From assembly GCA_036403235.1 (NCBI GenBank), contig DASWRI010000048.1, forward strand, positions 62,001-126,000: DNA of 64,000 bases, read 5' to 3'. Positions 51,390-60,729 of this stretch are shown one piece after another. The notes beneath the pieces were generated by a model, which was not told the origin of the DNA, did no database searches, and saw nothing but the letters and a program-made list of their open reading frames with translations. The stretch's first letter is position 1; each line of letters begins with the position of its first letter. The translations under genes and the position numbers were made by a program. The stretch is from JBGTFE01 sp036403235. Lineage in GTDB: Bacteria > Acidobacteriota > Blastocatellia > Pyrinomonadales > Pyrinomonadaceae.

Positions 51390-52349
51390 ATGAAGCTTCG
51401 CATACTTTATCACGGAAACTGCTTTGACGGCGTTTCCTCGGCCGCCATTTTTACGAAATTTTATCGCTCGAAAATAAATAAGGACGCCGAAATTTTTTAC
51501 ACTCCGACGATGCATCGCGCCGGAAACGCTTTTGACCGAGAGCAGTTCGACGGCGACGAAAACGCGATTGTCGATTTCAAATACTGCTCCGACGAGCGCC
51601 TGACATGGTGGTTTGACCATCATCAATCGGCATTTTTGTCCGAGGCCGATAAAAAACATTTTGAAGAAGACGCGAGCGGCAAAAAATTTCTCGATACGAC
51701 GAGCAAATCGTGCGCCGAGTTTATCGCGCGCATCGCTGAAGAAAAATTCGATTTTGCCGACGCCTCGCTCGCCGAATTAATCGAATGGGCGCATATTATC
51801 GACGGCGCGCTTTACGAATCGCCCGCCCAGTGCGTCGAACTCCGCTCGTCGGCGCTGAAACTGATGCAGGTTATCGAAGGCGAGAAAGAGCCGCAGTTTG
51901 TCGAAAAAATCATCAAAAGCCTGACCGAAAAATCGCTCGACGAAATCGTCGAGAGCGAGGAAATTCAGGCGAAACTGCGCCCGATTCTCGAACAGCACTG
52001 GAAAACGGTCGAATTAATCAAGCGTAAAACTTCGTATTCACGCGGCGTCGTCACGTTCGATTTGGTCGAAGAAGGCATCGACGGCTACAACAAATTTATC
52101 CCGTATTATTTTTACCCGCAGACGACTTACAACGTGTCTTTGACGCAAAGCCGGTTCAGGACGAAAATCTCGGTCGGCTCAAATCCATGGTCGCCGCGCC
52201 CGCGCCTGCACAACATCGCCGAAATCTGCGAGCGCTACGGCGGCGGCGGTCACGCGGTCGTCGGTGCCGTCTCGCTCAAGCCGGAAGATGTTGAAAAGGG
52301 CCGCCAAATTATGCGCGAGATTGTCGAAGAATTGCAGTTTGAAGATTAA
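51390..52349 (+). CDS. DHH/DHHA1-family phosphoesterase
   Basis: A 319-residue protein starting at MKLRILYHGNCFDGVSSAAIF (ATG 51390; the longer frame has a non-family extension). The DHH motif is WWFDHHQSAF near residue 75, with NCFDG and CSDE upstream; the DHHA1-type C-terminal motif is YGGGGHAVVGAVSL near 290. Relatives hydrolyse short oligonucleotides or cyclic dinucleotides (NrnA/NrnB, GdpP). Which substrate is not decided here. Confidence 0.83.
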   Translation: MKLRILYHGNCFDGVSSAAIFTKFYRSKINKDAEIFYTPTMHRAGNAFDREQFDGDENAIVDFKYCSDERLTWWFDHHQSAFLSEADKKHFEEDASGKKFLDTTSKSCAEFIARIAEEKFDFADASLAELIEWAHIIDGALYESPAQCVELRSSALKLMQVIEGEKEPQFVEKIIKSLTEKSLDEIVESEEIQAKLRPILEQHWKTVELIKRKTSYSRGVVTFDLVEEGIDGYNKFIPYYFYPQTTYNVSLTQSRFRTKISVGSNPWSPRPRLHNIAEICERYGGGGHAVVGAVSLKPEDVEKGRQIMREIVEELQFED

Positions 52350-52592
52350 AATCCGGCTAAATGTTCAGCCGAATAAGTTTTGCCTGGAGGCGCAAAACGA
52401 CAAAAACGATTTTTAACCGGTTATCCGTTCAAAAATTCTTGCCTTTTTAGCGTAAATAGAGTTACTATAAAATGCATTCCAAATAAGTAGTTTGAAAGTT
52501 TGTAGGCATACTGGGTTTCGATTTTAAAGAAACTACATATAGTAGGAAACTTCGGAAGTTTTTACCTTTTTTTTGCAACGGAGGTGATTTTT

Positions 52593-52793
52593 GTGAATAG
52601 TTTGCTTTATGGACTTATAGCTTTGGCTTCAGCAGCCGCTGCTATCTTTTTTCTGTTTGTTAAAGAAAAACAGGAAGGAAATTTGATTCCCCTTGTAGTC
52701 GGGATAATCTGCGTCATTCTGGCAATCGTTTTCGGCGCACTTTTCCTGGCCGGCAGAGTGAATCGAACCGAAGATATACACATTACCGAATAG
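52593..52793 (+). CDS. Small two-helix membrane protein
   Basis: A 66-residue protein starting at GTG 52593, which lies 6 nt after GGAGGTG. Two hydrophobic helices (LLYGLIALASAAAAIFFLFV and LIPLVVGIICVILAIVFGAL) are joined by a charged KEKQEGN loop. Function unknown. A strong hairpin follows at 52811-52860. Confidence 0.6.
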   Translation: MNSLLYGLIALASAAAAIFFLFVKEKQEGNLIPLVVGIICVILAIVFGALFLAGRVNRTEDIHITE

Positions 52794-52810
52794 CGCTTCT
52801 TTTTCGATTT

Positions 52811-52860
52811 GCGGTAAGCGGAGGATTGGCTTTCAATCGCCTGCTTACCGATTTTATCTC
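52811..52860 (+). terminator. Terminator of the small membrane protein gene
   Basis: CGGTAAGC...GGATTG faces CAATC...GCTTACCG, a long stem with two mismatches, followed by ATTTTATCTCTTTTT. Confidence 0.75.
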
Positions 52861-53021
52861 TTTTTCGAACGCTCGAAATTAAAATCACTCATCACCGCAA
52901 ACGACCGTGTTGCGCCCTTTTCCCGTTAAAATACTTCCCTTTAATACGCTTAAAAATCGGCAATCTTTACTTCCCGAACGTGTCGGCCTCGTGCCCAAAT
53001 GCAAAATTCGTAAAGATGCGT

Positions 53022-53065
53022 TATAATATTGACTAAAATGTAAAGATTTGCGAATTTTACATTTT
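53022..53065 (+). promoter_or_regulatory. Promoter and dyad upstream of nfu-like gene
   Basis: TATAAT at 53022-53027 is followed by a perfect dyad AAAATGTAAA (53035-53044) / TTTACATTTT (53056-53065) with an 11-bp spacer, at the expected transcription start. It could be an operator or a 5' hairpin. Confidence 0.45.
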
Positions 53066-53091
53066 CAGTTTAGTAAAAGAAGTAAAAGGTA

Positions 53092-53652
53092 ATGCCGAAA
53101 ATAGCAGATATACAAGAAACACCAAACCCGAACGCCGTGAAATTTATCTTAAAAGAACCGGTTTCACACGGCACTTCACATTCATTCAAAGTGGCGGAAG
53201 ACGCCGTCGCCGATAAGCTCGCTAAATCGCTGTTCGAAATCGGCAGCGTCGTGTCCGTTTTTTATATGGACAAGATGATTACTGTCGAAAAAAACGACGA
53301 AGCCGAATGGGACGAGCTTTTGCCCGAGCTCGCCGTGCCGATTCGCGCGGCCGAATCGGTAGCGACAAACGGCGCAAATGCGGGAAAAGAAGTCGGCGGC
53401 GCGATTGCCGCGGCGCTCCACGATAATCCGAAAGTCGCTCAAATCAACGAGCTTTTGGACGAGCGGATTCGCCCTTACCTGGCGAGCGACGGCGGCTGGC
53501 TGGAGATTCTCGATTTGGAAGATAAAACTTTGAAAATCCGCTACGAAGGCGCTTGCGGAAGCTGCCCGTCGAGTCTGACCGGAACGCTCATGGCAATCGA
53601 AAATATGATAAAAGACGAAATCGACCCGGAAATCGAAGTCGTTGCGGTTTAA
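53092..53652 (+). CDS. Nfu-type iron-sulphur cluster carrier
   Basis: A 186-residue protein with two domains. The N-terminal NFU_N domain (ETPNPNAVKFILKEPV) spans about 8-90. The C-terminal NifU-like domain (about 115-186) has the cluster-binding ACGSCPSSLTGTLMAIE. Nfu proteins carry [4Fe-4S] clusters to client enzymes. It is monocistronic with a candidate operator upstream and repeat R18 downstream. Confidence 0.92.
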   Translation: MPKIADIQETPNPNAVKFILKEPVSHGTSHSFKVAEDAVADKLAKSLFEIGSVVSVFYMDKMITVEKNDEAEWDELLPELAVPIRAAESVATNGANAGKEVGGAIAAALHDNPKVAQINELLDERIRPYLASDGGWLEILDLEDKTLKIRYEGACGSCPSSLTGTLMAIENMIKDEIDPEIEVVAV

Positions 53653-53657
53653 GTTTA

Positions 53658-53726
53658 GTGACAAGTGACGAGAGACGAGTTAAAAGATAATTTCTTTATT
53701 CGCTCGTCCCTCATCTCTCATCCCTC
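53658..53726. repeat. Inverted repeat of GTGACNA/GAGACGA heptamers (R18)
   Basis: Left arm GTGACAA, GTGACGA, GAGACGA, G; right arm complementary at about 14 of 20 positions (CTCGTCC, CTCATCT, CTCATCC). It lies after the nfu-like gene and before the promoter at 53743. Confidence 0.7.
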
Positions 53727-53742
53727 TGTAAAAACTATTTTC

Positions 53743-53772
53743 TTGACATAAAAACCGAAAAAAGGCCATAAT
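53743..53772 (+). promoter_or_regulatory. Sigma-70-type promoter of the GAF gene
   Basis: TTGACA at 53743-53748, an 18-bp spacer and CATAAT at 53767-53772. The -35 is a perfect consensus. Confidence 0.6.
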
Positions 53773-53895
53773 TGCGATAGCGGCATTTTCGGTCAAATGC
53801 CGGCTCGTCTCTTTTGAATTCAAAAATCTACCAAAAATCGCCAGCCATTCATTCCTAAATAGTGCTGTGTTTTCTACATACGGAGGAGAAATAAA

Positions 53896-55719
53896 GTGAA
53901 TAGTGAAGAACTCGAACAAAGTCTAAGAACTGAATTCGAGAGTTATCTCAAAGACGTTTTTGCCAATATGCGGCAGGAAGTCACGCAGTTTCAGGAAAAA
54001 ATAAATGCCGAGCTTGAAAAACACAAATCACAGTTAGATGAAGTTTTTCAGGATTTTTCCACGCAGTTTGCGGCTGAAAAAGAGCTTGACATAAGTTTTA
54101 AAGAATCCGTCGTCGAACATCTGCGCCTCGCACGCGATGAAGGCGCCCGAATTACAGCGACGGCTTTTGCCGAAGCCGAAGCGATGCAGCAGGAATCTGC
54201 CGAACAGCAGCAGCCGGAAGCTCCTTCAGTCGGAATCAGCGAACTGCGCGACGCCATAAACGATATAAGCACTAAAAACACGCAGTCTTCGATTCTCAAG
54301 ACGCTGGTTCAGCACGCGGCCGATTTCACCCCGCGCGGCGCGTTTTTTATCATTAAAAATGAACATCTGGTCGGCTGGCGCGTTTTCGGAAAAGAAGGAC
54401 TCTCCGACGAACAGACCGTCCGCGAAATTTTCTTCCCCGTTTCGGCATCGACCGTTTTGGGCGAAGCCGTCCGCTCTCTGAGTGCGGTGGAAAGCTCTTA
54501 CGGCGCTTATTCGGATGACGCGGTTTATCTGGAAAGGCTCGAATTCGGCGAGCCGGAAAAAATGTTTGCCATTCCGCTCGTCGTGCGCGAGCGAACGGTC
54601 GCCGTGCTTTACGCCGACAACGGAAACGACGGAAATCAGGTCAACGTCGATGCGCTCGAAACTTTAGCCCACGTCGCCAGCCTGACGGTCGAAGTTCTGG
54701 CTTCGGGACGCGCGGCGAAACCGGAAACGGAAGAAGAGCCGCAAACAGTCGAAGAAAGCGCACCCTTTGTCGAACCGGATGATTTTGAAAGCCGCGAAGA
54801 AAGCGCGCCGGAAGAATTTGAAATCGTGCAGGCGGAAGAAATCGAAGAGCCCGCTGCCGAAGAGGAATATACCGCACCGGTTTCCGAATTCGTTTCGCCG
54901 TCACTAGACGCCACCAAGGACAATTCGTTTGCACAACAGGATTTTGAAGCGGTTCAGCCGGAAGTAGTCGAGGATTTTTCGCCGGACGAATCTCAGACGG
55001 AAGAATTTGTCTCCGAGCCGCAGGCAGATTTTCAGCCGGTCGAAGTCGACCCTTCGTGGAGCGCCGCCGCCGATTCGGTCGAAGTTCAGGACGAAGCGCA
55101 GTATTACGAGCCGGTCGTCTCGGCCGAAGAATTTCCGACGCCGCAGACGAGCGAATATCAATTTGAAACAAATCAAACGTTTGAGCCCGCGCCCATTCAG
55201 TTCGAAGACGCGCAGCCGCAGAGCTTTGAGCCTGCCGCGTTCGAAACGGCCGAGCCCGCGCAGACAAACGGTTTTGCTTCTCCGCAGGATGCTTACGCCG
55301 GATTCGAGGCGCAAAACGGCAAGACGGAAAGCTACGTCGCCGAACCCGTCGAGCAGTCAAGCCAGCCCGCGACGGCGGCGCAGCCTGCGAAAACGCGTTT
55401 CAGCGACCGCAACGTCGATTTGCCGATTGAAGTCGGCGAAGAAGAACGCCGCCTGCACAACGACGCGCGTCGATTCGCCCGCCTTCTCGTCTCGGAAATA
55501 AAGCTTTATAACGAGCAGAAAGTTAAGGAAGGCCGCGACGCGAGCGACCTTTACGAGCGGCTCCGCGAAGCCATTGACCGTTCGCGCGAAATGTACGACA
55601 AGCGCGTTCAGCCGCCCGTCGCCGCGCGTTTCGATTATTTCCATTACGAAATAGTCAATACGCTCGCCGAAGGCGACGAAAACAGGCTCGGCGAAAGTTA
55701 TCCGGGCGCGGTGGTCTGA
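53896..55719 (+). CDS. Coiled-coil/GAF protein with long acidic linker
   Basis: A 607-residue protein starting at GTG 53896, 7 nt after GGAGGAG. Residues 5-110 are coiled-coil. A GAF domain follows (about 125-275; FIIKNEHLVGWRVFGKEGL, FAIPLVVRERTVAVLYADNG). A low-complexity Glu/Pro/Phe/Gln-rich linker runs about 280-500. The end (about 500-607, FSDRNVDLPIEVGEEERRLHNDARRFARLL) is a conserved-looking helical domain. No catalytic domain is present. It may be a signalling scaffold; the ligand of the GAF is unknown. Confidence 0.7.
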   Translation: MNSEELEQSLRTEFESYLKDVFANMRQEVTQFQEKINAELEKHKSQLDEVFQDFSTQFAAEKELDISFKESVVEHLRLARDEGARITATAFAEAEAMQQESAEQQQPEAPSVGISELRDAINDISTKNTQSSILKTLVQHAADFTPRGAFFIIKNEHLVGWRVFGKEGLSDEQTVREIFFPVSASTVLGEAVRSLSAVESSYGAYSDDAVYLERLEFGEPEKMFAIPLVVRERTVAVLYADNGNDGNQVNVDALETLAHVASLTVEVLASGRAAKPETEEEPQTVEESAPFVEPDDFESREESAPEEFEIVQAEEIEEPAAEEEYTAPVSEFVSPSLDATKDNSFAQQDFEAVQPEVVEDFSPDESQTEEFVSEPQADFQPVEVDPSWSAAADSVEVQDEAQYYEPVVSAEEFPTPQTSEYQFETNQTFEPAPIQFEDAQPQSFEPAAFETAEPAQTNGFASPQDAYAGFEAQNGKTESYVAEPVEQSSQPATAAQPAKTRFSDRNVDLPIEVGEEERRLHNDARRFARLLVSEIKLYNEQKVKEGRDASDLYERLREAIDRSREMYDKRVQPPVAARFDYFHYEIVNTLAEGDENRLGESYPGAVV

Positions 55720-55735
55720 AAAGTGAACAACTAAA

Positions 55736-55786
55736 AACAAAAAGTGAACAGTGAAAATTAAAAATTCACTGTTCACTTTTTTGTTT
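55736..55786. repeat. Inverted repeat of AGTGAAN heptamers (R19)
   Basis: AAAGTGAACAGTGAA (55741-55755) and its exact complement (55765-55779), 15 bp perfect and extendable to about 20 with one mismatch. T-rich 3' side, between convergent genes; may also terminate. Confidence 0.8.
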
Positions 55787-55797
55787 TTACTTACTTT

Positions 55798-57972
55798 TTA
55801 TTCGACCAATTCGAACTGCACGAACTGCGTCGCGATTTTTTGTGTTTCCTTGGCGATATTGCTGTCGGTGACGATTATCTGCAAAATATATTCGCCCGCC
55901 GGCATTTCGCCGCCGAGGCTGATTGCGCCGACCGATTTTACTCTTTCCATATCAATTTGCCCGTCGAGGTCGAGCGGGATTTGCTTGCCATCGAGAAGAA
56001 GCGCGCCGTCGCGGAAAACGCGGATTTTTGCCGAAAGATTAGGTTTGCGCGCGCCGTCGAGCCGCGAGTTATAAACTTCGAAGCCGTAGCGCAAAATCGT
56101 GCCGCGCTTGAATTTTCTGAGCGATGTGTCGTTCATCGGGTTGGTCGATAAATCGACGCTCGCGTTTGAAACCTTCTTTTGCTCGCCGTCGGAAATCGCC
56201 TGCCACTGCTCGCGCGTAAAGTTTTCGAGGACGATGCTGGAAACGGTCAGCAGATTTTTTTTCAGATTCGGAACTTCGATAAACTGCGAAGCCGAGCCGA
56301 CTTTCGCTGTCTGGCTGTCACGGATGGCGACGCGAAATTGATACGCACCGGGTTTTTTGACCGGAAACGAAAAATAATAAACAAAGCCTTCTTTTAAAAC
56401 TTTCTCGTAAGCCGCGCCTTTAACGTTGAAAGTGTAGGATTTACCGATTTGGTCGACGACCTGACCGTTATCGCCGAAGCTCATCGCCAGCACGTCGAAC
56501 GTCGCTTTTTTGCTTCCGTCCGCATCGTCCGTAAATTTCAAATCCTGCGCGTCGACGTGCAGCAAAGAGCGGACATAAGAGCCGCCCGAGTCGTTGCCGA
56601 AAAGCGTGTTCAAACGCACAGAAATATCATTGACCGCAAAAGGCGAAGTTAAGGCGTTGGAAATTTGCTGCAACGGCGTCAGATTTTTTGTCGTCGGTTT
56701 CGCGGCGATATTTTCTTCGGCGACGCTGAAAAATCCGCTTCGATAACGAATCAGCACGTCCGGCCGCTTAATTTTTACGGAAAGCTTGTTAAAGCGTCTC
56801 GTTTTCGCGTCGAACGTGGCTGAATCGGGCTGGTAGCCGACGAGATAATAACTCTGGTCGTCGAGGATGCTGCGCACGCCGCCGCTCAAATCGTTTTGAT
56901 TGACATACGCCGTTCCGCCCGTCTGTTTGGCGAGAAAAATCAAACCCTGCTGCGTGTCGAAAAGCTCGTCGCTGCGTTCCATCATCGCCTGTTGAATTTT
57001 CTCGCCGGTCGGGTCGACGATGTTGTCCTGCGGCGTCAAAGCGGTCGTCTGCAAGCCGCGCGCATCCAAGGTGTAAAAAACGACCGACGCGCGATTCGCC
57101 AAATCGACCAGCTCGCGCAGAAAATCCATGACATGAGACATTTCCAGCAATCCGGTTTCGCTTTTAGAGAAAATTTGAAAGCCGTCCGAAAAAAGAATGA
57201 CGGATTTACGGCCGGGAAGCTGGCTCATTCCGCCGACGATAAATTTCAAAGCGCCGAGCGTTCCGGTGGCGAAAACTTGCTCCTGAAAATCGTTGGTGCT
57301 GCGCAGAAAATCTTTTTCTTCCTTTAAATCTTCCTCGGTGACATTTTCGTCGCCCGCCGCTTTTGCTTTTTCGAGCGGCGTCGGTTCAATCGGCGCAAAT
57401 GCACCAATGCGGCCCCGGCCAATCGGATTCCAGCGCACTTTTTCAATCGCGGCGTAAAGCTGCCGTTTGTCCGAAGTAAATTGCTGAAGCGCGCCGATGC
57501 CCGCGCCCGTGCGGATAATCGCGACGAGGTCGCCTTCCTGCATCTGCTCGTCGACAAATTTTTTCAAAGCTCGCCGCACCTGATACGCGCTTTCAAAAGA
57601 CAGCGACAAATCATCGACGACGAGCGCCATTGTCCGGCGAATCTGCTGCGGCTTGAGTTCGGCCTGCGGAACGGGAACGGGAACTTTATCGGCGGTCGTT
57701 TTCGCCGCTTCATCTTGAGTTTTGACGTTTGAGACGAATGAAAAATTTGTGATTTCCTGCTTTTCGCCGTTTTCGTAAATCTCGAAATCTTCGGGCTTCA
57801 AATCCTTGACGACATTACCTTTTTTGTCCGTCACGGTGACGTCGATTTGAATCAGATTGGTCGAAATTTTAACGACGTCGTCATCGGGCGTCGGCGTCGG
57901 TTTCAAGTTCTGAGAAAAAGCATTGAGAGCGGCGAAAAGAATTAAGGCGAAGATGGCGAATATTTTTTTCAT
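55798..57972 (-). CDS. Exported VWFA-related acidobacterial-type protein
   Basis: A 724-residue protein. ATG 57972 opens the signal peptide MKKIFAIFALILFAALNAFSQ. The VWFA domain (about 115-390) begins MALVVDDLSLSFESAYQVRRAL, a modified MIDAS, with KSVILFSDGFQIFS and VVFYTLDARGLQTTALTP. It is the type described for Acidobacteria (TIGR03436), preceded by IQIDVTVTDKKGNVVKDLKPEDFEIYENG-like sequence, split across residues 48-80. The C-terminal half is beta-rich. Function is unknown; it is a genus-level marker of the phylum. Confidence 0.85.
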   Translation of the reverse strand: MKKIFAIFALILFAALNAFSQNLKPTPTPDDDVVKISTNLIQIDVTVTDKKGNVVKDLKPEDFEIYENGEKQEITNFSFVSNVKTQDEAAKTTADKVPVPVPQAELKPQQIRRTMALVVDDLSLSFESAYQVRRALKKFVDEQMQEGDLVAIIRTGAGIGALQQFTSDKRQLYAAIEKVRWNPIGRGRIGAFAPIEPTPLEKAKAAGDENVTEEDLKEEKDFLRSTNDFQEQVFATGTLGALKFIVGGMSQLPGRKSVILFSDGFQIFSKSETGLLEMSHVMDFLRELVDLANRASVVFYTLDARGLQTTALTPQDNIVDPTGEKIQQAMMERSDELFDTQQGLIFLAKQTGGTAYVNQNDLSGGVRSILDDQSYYLVGYQPDSATFDAKTRRFNKLSVKIKRPDVLIRYRSGFFSVAEENIAAKPTTKNLTPLQQISNALTSPFAVNDISVRLNTLFGNDSGGSYVRSLLHVDAQDLKFTDDADGSKKATFDVLAMSFGDNGQVVDQIGKSYTFNVKGAAYEKVLKEGFVYYFSFPVKKPGAYQFRVAIRDSQTAKVGSASQFIEVPNLKKNLLTVSSIVLENFTREQWQAISDGEQKKVSNASVDLSTNPMNDTSLRKFKRGTILRYGFEVYNSRLDGARKPNLSAKIRVFRDGALLLDGKQIPLDLDGQIDMERVKSVGAISLGGEMPAGEYILQIIVTDSNIAKETQKIATQFVQFELVE

Positions 57973-58310
57973 CGGAAAATTCTCAAAAAAGGATTTTGGA
58001 GAATCAAAATCAGCAAAATTTTTCACCGCGAAGGCGTAGAGATTTTAAGAAAGAAACGGCCGCGAATTACACTGATAACACGAATAAAAAAGAAAATAAT
58101 TTGTGCGATTCGTGTTATTTGCGGCTAACTCTTTCTCTGCGTCCGCGACGCCTCAGCGTAAAAATCTCTCAAAAATTTTAATCCTCGAAATTTTGTAAAT
58201 TTCTCTGTTATCATATACCTAAACGCTCCGCTTGAAAAGAAGTTTTCTGCTCCGGCGCGAGACAAATCACCATAACTTATCGGCATCAAAACGGTTCGGA
58301 GTCTGAATAA
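57973..58310. other. Intergenic region with composite repeat
   Basis: Between divergent genes; holds repeat R20 (58024-58172). The lytic transglycosylase promoter must lie near 58200-58300, where no clean hexamers were seen. Confidence 0.5.
58024..58172. repeat. Composite nested inverted repeat (R20)
   Basis: Inner arms ATAACACGAAT (58075-58085) and ATTCGTGTTAT (58108-58118) are perfect over 11 bp, flanked by GCCGCGAATTACACTG against TTTGCGGC. The outer arms are ACCGCGAAGGCGTAGAGA words facing TCTCTGCGTCCGCGACGCC words. Same word pair as in R4. Confidence 0.7.
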
Positions 58311-60656
58311 ATGTCAAAATTCACAAGCTTTCATTTTAACCCGCGCGCAATATTTGAAAAATTTCTAATCGCTTCTACTTTGCTGCTCGTTCTTTTTACG
58401 GCGAGCTGTTCGGCGCAGCAGACGCAGACGGAAGAACAGGCTTTGCAGTCTTTGCGGCAAATGACGAAGGACGGAAAACTTCCGCCCGAAACATTTGTGC
58501 AGCAGATAGAAACTCGTTTTGCAAAAACCAGAACGGGCGCGCTCGCGAAACTTCTGCACGCGCGGATTCGCTTTGAAGCGAGCGATTTTGCGGGCGCGGC
58601 GCAAATTCTCAATTCAGACGTTTTCCGCCGCACGACGAGTGTCGCCGATTACGCTCTGTGGCTGCGCGGGCGGGCTCTGCAAAACGCCGGAAATCACCAG
58701 GAAGCGATGCGGGTTTTCGGCGAGCTAATCAAAGATTTTCCGAATTCGCTGCGCGCGCGAGACGCCAAACTGCTCTGGGCAAATTCGGCTCTGCAAAGCG
58801 GGCAAGCCGCGCAGATTCAAAGCTTTTTGAGCGATTTGATTGAAAAAAACGATGCGGACGCGTTTCTTTTAGCGGCCAAATCCTTTGAAGCAGAGGGCAA
58901 TCAGGCGGAAGCCGTAAATTTTTATCGCAAAGTTCATTTTTACGGCGCGGGGACAGATGCCGCCAAAGAAGCGGAAGCAAAACTGACTTCGCTCGGACAG
59001 CCTCTGACGCCGCAGACGGCGGATGAAGCGAGAGTGCGCGCGGAGAAATTTTACGCCGCCAGAAAATATGCGGAAGCGCAGAAGGCTTTCGCCGATTTGA
59101 GCTTAAACTTTCCGACCTTTGCATTTACGCCGGAGATTAACTTAAAGCGAACGATTACTTTTTCGAATACGCGGCAGATGAGCGAGGCTCAAAGCGCGTT
59201 TAATTTAATTCCCGTCTCGGCCAAAGAAAAGGAGGAAGCTTTCTATAATCTCGCGCTCGGCTACGCGCGCAGCAAGCAATGGGCGCAGGCGCGCACGACG
59301 GTCGAGGATATGCGGCGGAATTTTCCGAACGGAAATTTGACGCCGAAAGCCTTAATGGATATCGGAATGATGGCGCGCGACGCGAAAAACAAAGCCGACG
59401 AAAGCTTCTTTCTGCAAACAGCCGTTCTCTCTTACCCTAACGCGACCGCGGTCGCAGCGGCGCAATTTGAGCTCGCATGGCTCGAACACGACGGCAAAAA
59501 TTTTGCGAAATCCTCGCAGATGTTCGTCGAGCATCTGGCGCGTTACGCCGATAAAGACACGACCAATCGCGGAAAGGCTGGCTACTGGGCGGCGCGCGAC
59601 GCCGAGCGCGCGTCACAATTGGCCGAATCGTGCGCGCTTTACGACGCGGTCATTTATCGTTACGGCGCAAACTGGTACGGTTATCTGGCGACGCAGCGGA
59701 TAGCGAGTTTGCGCGCGCAGGGGAAATGTCAGGCGACGCAGAATTTTACGTCCGCCTCGCTCGTGCCGAAAGCGATTGCGAACTTAAAGAAAATCACGGT
59801 CGCGGCGGAAACAGCGACGGCAAAAGAGCTGGAACGCGCCGAAAAGTCGGAACAATTGAGCACCGTCGGACTTTTCGACTGGTCGGTTTCGGAGCTTGAA
59901 GAAGCCAGAAAAACCGCGCCGAACAGCCCGAAAATTAATCTCGCGCTCGCTGAGCACTACCGGATGAAAGGCGAGCAGGTAAACGCCTTAAATGCTTTGA
60001 AGGTCAGCTATCCCGATTACGCGCAGATGTTTCCCGAGGAAATGGGACGCGAGGAATGGGACATTTTTTATCCTCTGACAAACTGGAGCGACATCAAATA
60101 CTGGGCGCAACAGCGCAGTCTCGACCCGTATCAGGTTGCGGGAATAATCCGGCAGGAAACGATTTTCGACGCGCGCGCAAAATCGAATGCAAACGCTTAC
60201 GGCCTGATGCAGCTTTTAATTCCGACGGCGCGTGCGATAGCAAAAAAATACAATTCCTCGACCACTTCGATTTTCGGCGAGACGCTTTTTCAGCCCGCCT
60301 TAAACATCGAGCTCGGCACGGCTTATATGCGCGACCAGTTTGATAAATTCGGGCGTTTCGAATATGTCGCCGTCGCTTACAACGCCGGGCCGGGACGCGT
60401 TCCGCAGTGGCGCGCCAGTCTGCCGTTTGAGATGGACGAATTTGTCGAAGAGATTCCTTTTAAGGAGACGAAAGGCTACGTTCAGGGCGTGATTCGCAAC
60501 TCGGCGCAGTATCGAAGGCTTTACGACGAGAACGGAAATTTTAAGCCGAACGTCGGAACGCGAGCTCTGCGCGGCGAGATTGACGCGAAACCGCGCGAGC
60601 AGTTTGCAGAGGAATTTCCCGAAGTCGTTTTGGACGAAAATCCGACCGGAGAATAA
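58311..60656 (+). CDS. Soluble-lytic-transglycosylase-like lipoprotein with TPR repeats
   Basis: A 781-residue protein. A hydrophobic segment ends in LFTASCSAQQ, a lipobox with Cys33, so it is probably lipidated. Residues 40-580 are tetratricopeptide-like helical repeats, as in Slt70. The GH23 domain is at the end: catalytic Glu in IIRQETIFDARAK near residue 617, then NAYGLMQLLIPTA and YVAVAYNAGPGRVP. It cleaves peptidoglycan glycan strands to 1,6-anhydro products. TPR coils link it to cell-wall complexes. Confidence 0.9.
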   Translation: MSKFTSFHFNPRAIFEKFLIASTLLLVLFTASCSAQQTQTEEQALQSLRQMTKDGKLPPETFVQQIETRFAKTRTGALAKLLHARIRFEASDFAGAAQILNSDVFRRTTSVADYALWLRGRALQNAGNHQEAMRVFGELIKDFPNSLRARDAKLLWANSALQSGQAAQIQSFLSDLIEKNDADAFLLAAKSFEAEGNQAEAVNFYRKVHFYGAGTDAAKEAEAKLTSLGQPLTPQTADEARVRAEKFYAARKYAEAQKAFADLSLNFPTFAFTPEINLKRTITFSNTRQMSEAQSAFNLIPVSAKEKEEAFYNLALGYARSKQWAQARTTVEDMRRNFPNGNLTPKALMDIGMMARDAKNKADESFFLQTAVLSYPNATAVAAAQFELAWLEHDGKNFAKSSQMFVEHLARYADKDTTNRGKAGYWAARDAERASQLAESCALYDAVIYRYGANWYGYLATQRIASLRAQGKCQATQNFTSASLVPKAIANLKKITVAAETATAKELERAEKSEQLSTVGLFDWSVSELEEARKTAPNSPKINLALAEHYRMKGEQVNALNALKVSYPDYAQMFPEEMGREEWDIFYPLTNWSDIKYWAQQRSLDPYQVAGIIRQETIFDARAKSNANAYGLMQLLIPTARAIAKKYNSSTTSIFGETLFQPALNIELGTAYMRDQFDKFGRFEYVAVAYNAGPGRVPQWRASLPFEMDEFVEEIPFKETKGYVQGVIRNSAQYRRLYDENGNFKPNVGTRALRGEIDAKPREQFAEEFPEVVLDENPTGE

Positions 60657-60660
60657 ACGA

Positions 60661-60726
60661 ATTACAAATTTCAAATTACGAATTACGAATGAAAGAGAAA
60701 TGCTTTCCAATTCCGTAATTCGTAAT
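60661..60726. repeat. Inverted repeat of AATTACG heptamers (R21)
   Basis: Left arm ATTACGAATTACGAAT (60675-60690) against CCGTAATTCGTAAT (60713-60726), mostly complementary. Same word family as R2, between convergent genes. Confidence 0.7.
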
Positions 60727-60729
60727 CGT

